Positions 37,752-38,503 of a stretch of 38,503 bases of DNA are shown piece by piece. The notes below the pieces were generated by a model. That model was not told where the DNA came from, did no database searches, and saw only the letters and a list, made by a program, of their open reading frames with translations. Numbering within the stretch: the first letter of the stretch is position 1; the number at the start of each line of letters is the position of its first letter. This DNA comes from DATEJJ01 sp039649115 (GTDB lineage: Bacteria > Actinomycetota > Actinomycetes > Mycobacteriales > Micromonosporaceae): the NCBI GenBank assembly GCA_039649115.1, contig JBBWZQ010000323.1:1-38503 (forward strand), in the 5' to 3' direction. The position numbers and the translations under genes were made by a program.

Positions 37752-38350
37752 GCCCCTCCCCCCGCTGGTCGTTCGCCAAATCTCCCTGCCGATGGGACGT
37801 CGCCGTCCGGCGCCGGGTTCCTGAGATGCCCCAGAAGTGCCGCGAGTCTCGCCCGACCCCGCGCGCAGCGGCTCTTGACGGTGCCCTCGGGTACCCCGAG
37901 CATCGCCGCCGCCTCCGCCACCGGGTATCCCTGCACGTCCACCAGCACCAGGGCCACCCGCTGGTCGGCCGGGAGGCTGGCGAGCGCGGCGCGCACGTCC
38001 ACAGCCGTGTCGGAGTCGACCGGCGGCACGGCGGCCAGCTCGGTGTCCAGCAACGGGACCGTCGGTCGGGACTGGCGCCGCCGCACCCGGTCGAGACAGG
38101 CGTTGACGACGATGCGGTGCAACCAGGTGGTGACCGCCGAGTCGCCGCGGAACCGGTCGGCCGACCGGTACGCGGAAAGCAGCGCGTCCTGCAGCGCGTC
38201 GGCCGCGTCCTCCCGGTCGCCCAGGGTGCGCAGTGCCACCGCCCACAACCGGTCGCGGTGCCGGCGTACCAGTTCGCTGAAGGCGTCCGGATCGCCCGCG
38301 ACGTGGGCGCGCAGCAACGCGCCGTCGTCGGAGGCCGCGGCTTCACCCAC
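37748..38350 (-). CDS. sigM: ECF RNA polymerase sigma factor, SigM-like
   Basis: A 200-residue ECF sigma factor. Region 2 is at about residues 20-90 (LWAVALRTLGDREDAADALQ, TTWLHRIVVNACLDRVRRR). Region 4 is at about 125-180 (LPADQRVALVLVDVQGYPVA, LGVPEGTVKSRCARGRARL). The sigM/anti-sigma/trxB/trxA/cwlM order matches Mycobacterium tuberculosis Rv3911-Rv3915. GTG 38350 is preferred because TAGGGT (38363-38358) lies 7 nt before it. GTG 38401 directly abuts the stop of the upstream gene and would give 217 residues; neither has a strong ribosome-binding site. Confidence 0.93.
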   Translation of the reverse strand: MGEAAASDDGALLRAHVAGDPDAFSELVRRHRDRLWAVALRTLGDREDAADALQDALLSAYRSADRFRGDSAVTTWLHRIVVNACLDRVRRRQSRPTVPLLDTELAAVPPVDSDTAVDVRAALASLPADQRVALVLVDVQGYPVAEAAAMLGVPEGTVKSRCARGRARLAALLGHLRNPAPDGDVPSAGRFGERPAGGGA

Positions 38351-38401
38351 GGGCTGCACCCTACCCAGCGGAGCCAACCCGGGCGCGCACGCCTCGCTCA
38401 C

Positions 38402-38503
38402 TCAGCTGCTGACGAACACCTTAATTTCGGAGATTTCAATGATGTACCCGCCGGAGTCGGGCTGGTCCGGCAACTTGCTGATCCACACGAGCAGGTACCG
38501 GAC
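38402..38503 (-). CDS. 3' end of a gene running in from beyond the window
   Basis: The last 33 codons of a minus-strand gene, reading VRYLLVWISKLPDQPDSGGY onward to IKVFVSS before TGA (38404-38402). The strand pattern (RYLLVWIS.LP, then YIIEISEIKVF) resembles the C-terminal jelly-roll (discoidin-like) domain of the pseudokinase-type proteins encoded beside murJ and upstream of sigM in actinobacteria. That assignment rests on a short fragment and on context. The stop touches the alternative GTG start of sigM at 38401. Confidence 0.6.
   Translation of the reverse strand, partial: VRYLLVWISKLPDQPDSGGYIIEISEIKVFVSS

Overview
The window is a high-GC, densely coding stretch of an actinomycete chromosome covering the replication origin. 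The gene order matches the oriC neighbourhood known from Mycobacterium, Streptomyces and Micromonospora. Protein details (GyrA, DnaA, DciA, gnd between dnaN and recF, ddl plus aminotransferase beyond parAB) suggest a member of the Micromonosporaceae. The family is an inference; the genus cannot be resolved from sequence alone.

Layout. (1) 1-9.2 kb is an accessory arm on the far side of gyrA. It holds an SGNH hydrolase, a small membrane protein, prolyl-tRNA synthetase, a CBS-pair protein, a SufE-like protein, a YbaK-type deacylase, a decayed DUF6886 gene, a secreted SH3-like protein, a dual-specificity-type phosphatase, a DGPF/YCII protein with an ECF42-type sigma factor, and an RHH/MazF toxin-antitoxin pair. 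(2) 8.8-19.5 kb is the left half of the origin core, all but one gene on the minus strand: tRNA-Ala, DLW-39 small protein, tRNA-Ile, DUF3566 protein, gyrA, gyrB, one plus-strand gene of unknown function, dciA, recF, gnd and dnaN. (3) 19.48-20.06 kb, between dnaN and dnaA, is the predicted oriC, with about a dozen DnaA-box-like 9-mers and an AT-rich island. (4) dnaA is read leftward. Its 5' end carries a 57-bp in-frame tandem repeat that copies the start codon. (5) 22.5-28.3 kb, plus strand, holds rpmH, rnpA, yidD, yidC, jag, rsmG, parA and parB. (6) 28.4-33.97 kb holds a membrane protein, two GNAT acetyltransferases, a HIT-like protein, a D-Ala-D-Ala ligase and an aminotransferase. (7) 33.98-38.5 kb, minus strand, holds cwlM, trxA, trxB, an anti-sigma factor, sigM and the last 33 codons of a gene next to the murJ/pseudokinase locus.

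How the parts work together. DnaA opens oriC. DnaN, RecF, DciA and gyrase serve replication. ParA/ParB act on parS sites, of which three are exact and one is near-exact, spread over 26 kb. rpmH-rnpA-yidD-yidC-jag serve RNA processing and membrane protein insertion. SigM, the thioredoxin system and CwlM link redox and cell-wall control. A SigR-type promoter (GGAAT-N19-GTT) precedes trxB.

The most unusual observations are the tandem start-codon repeat in dnaA, exact DnaA boxes in the gyrB-gyrA spacer and beside a parS site, a 13-tract G-run cluster behind parB, a frameshifted DUF6886 relic, a short leader ORF before a GNAT gene, and several genes whose start codon lies 6-7 nt after a TAnnnT element (probable leaderless mRNAs).
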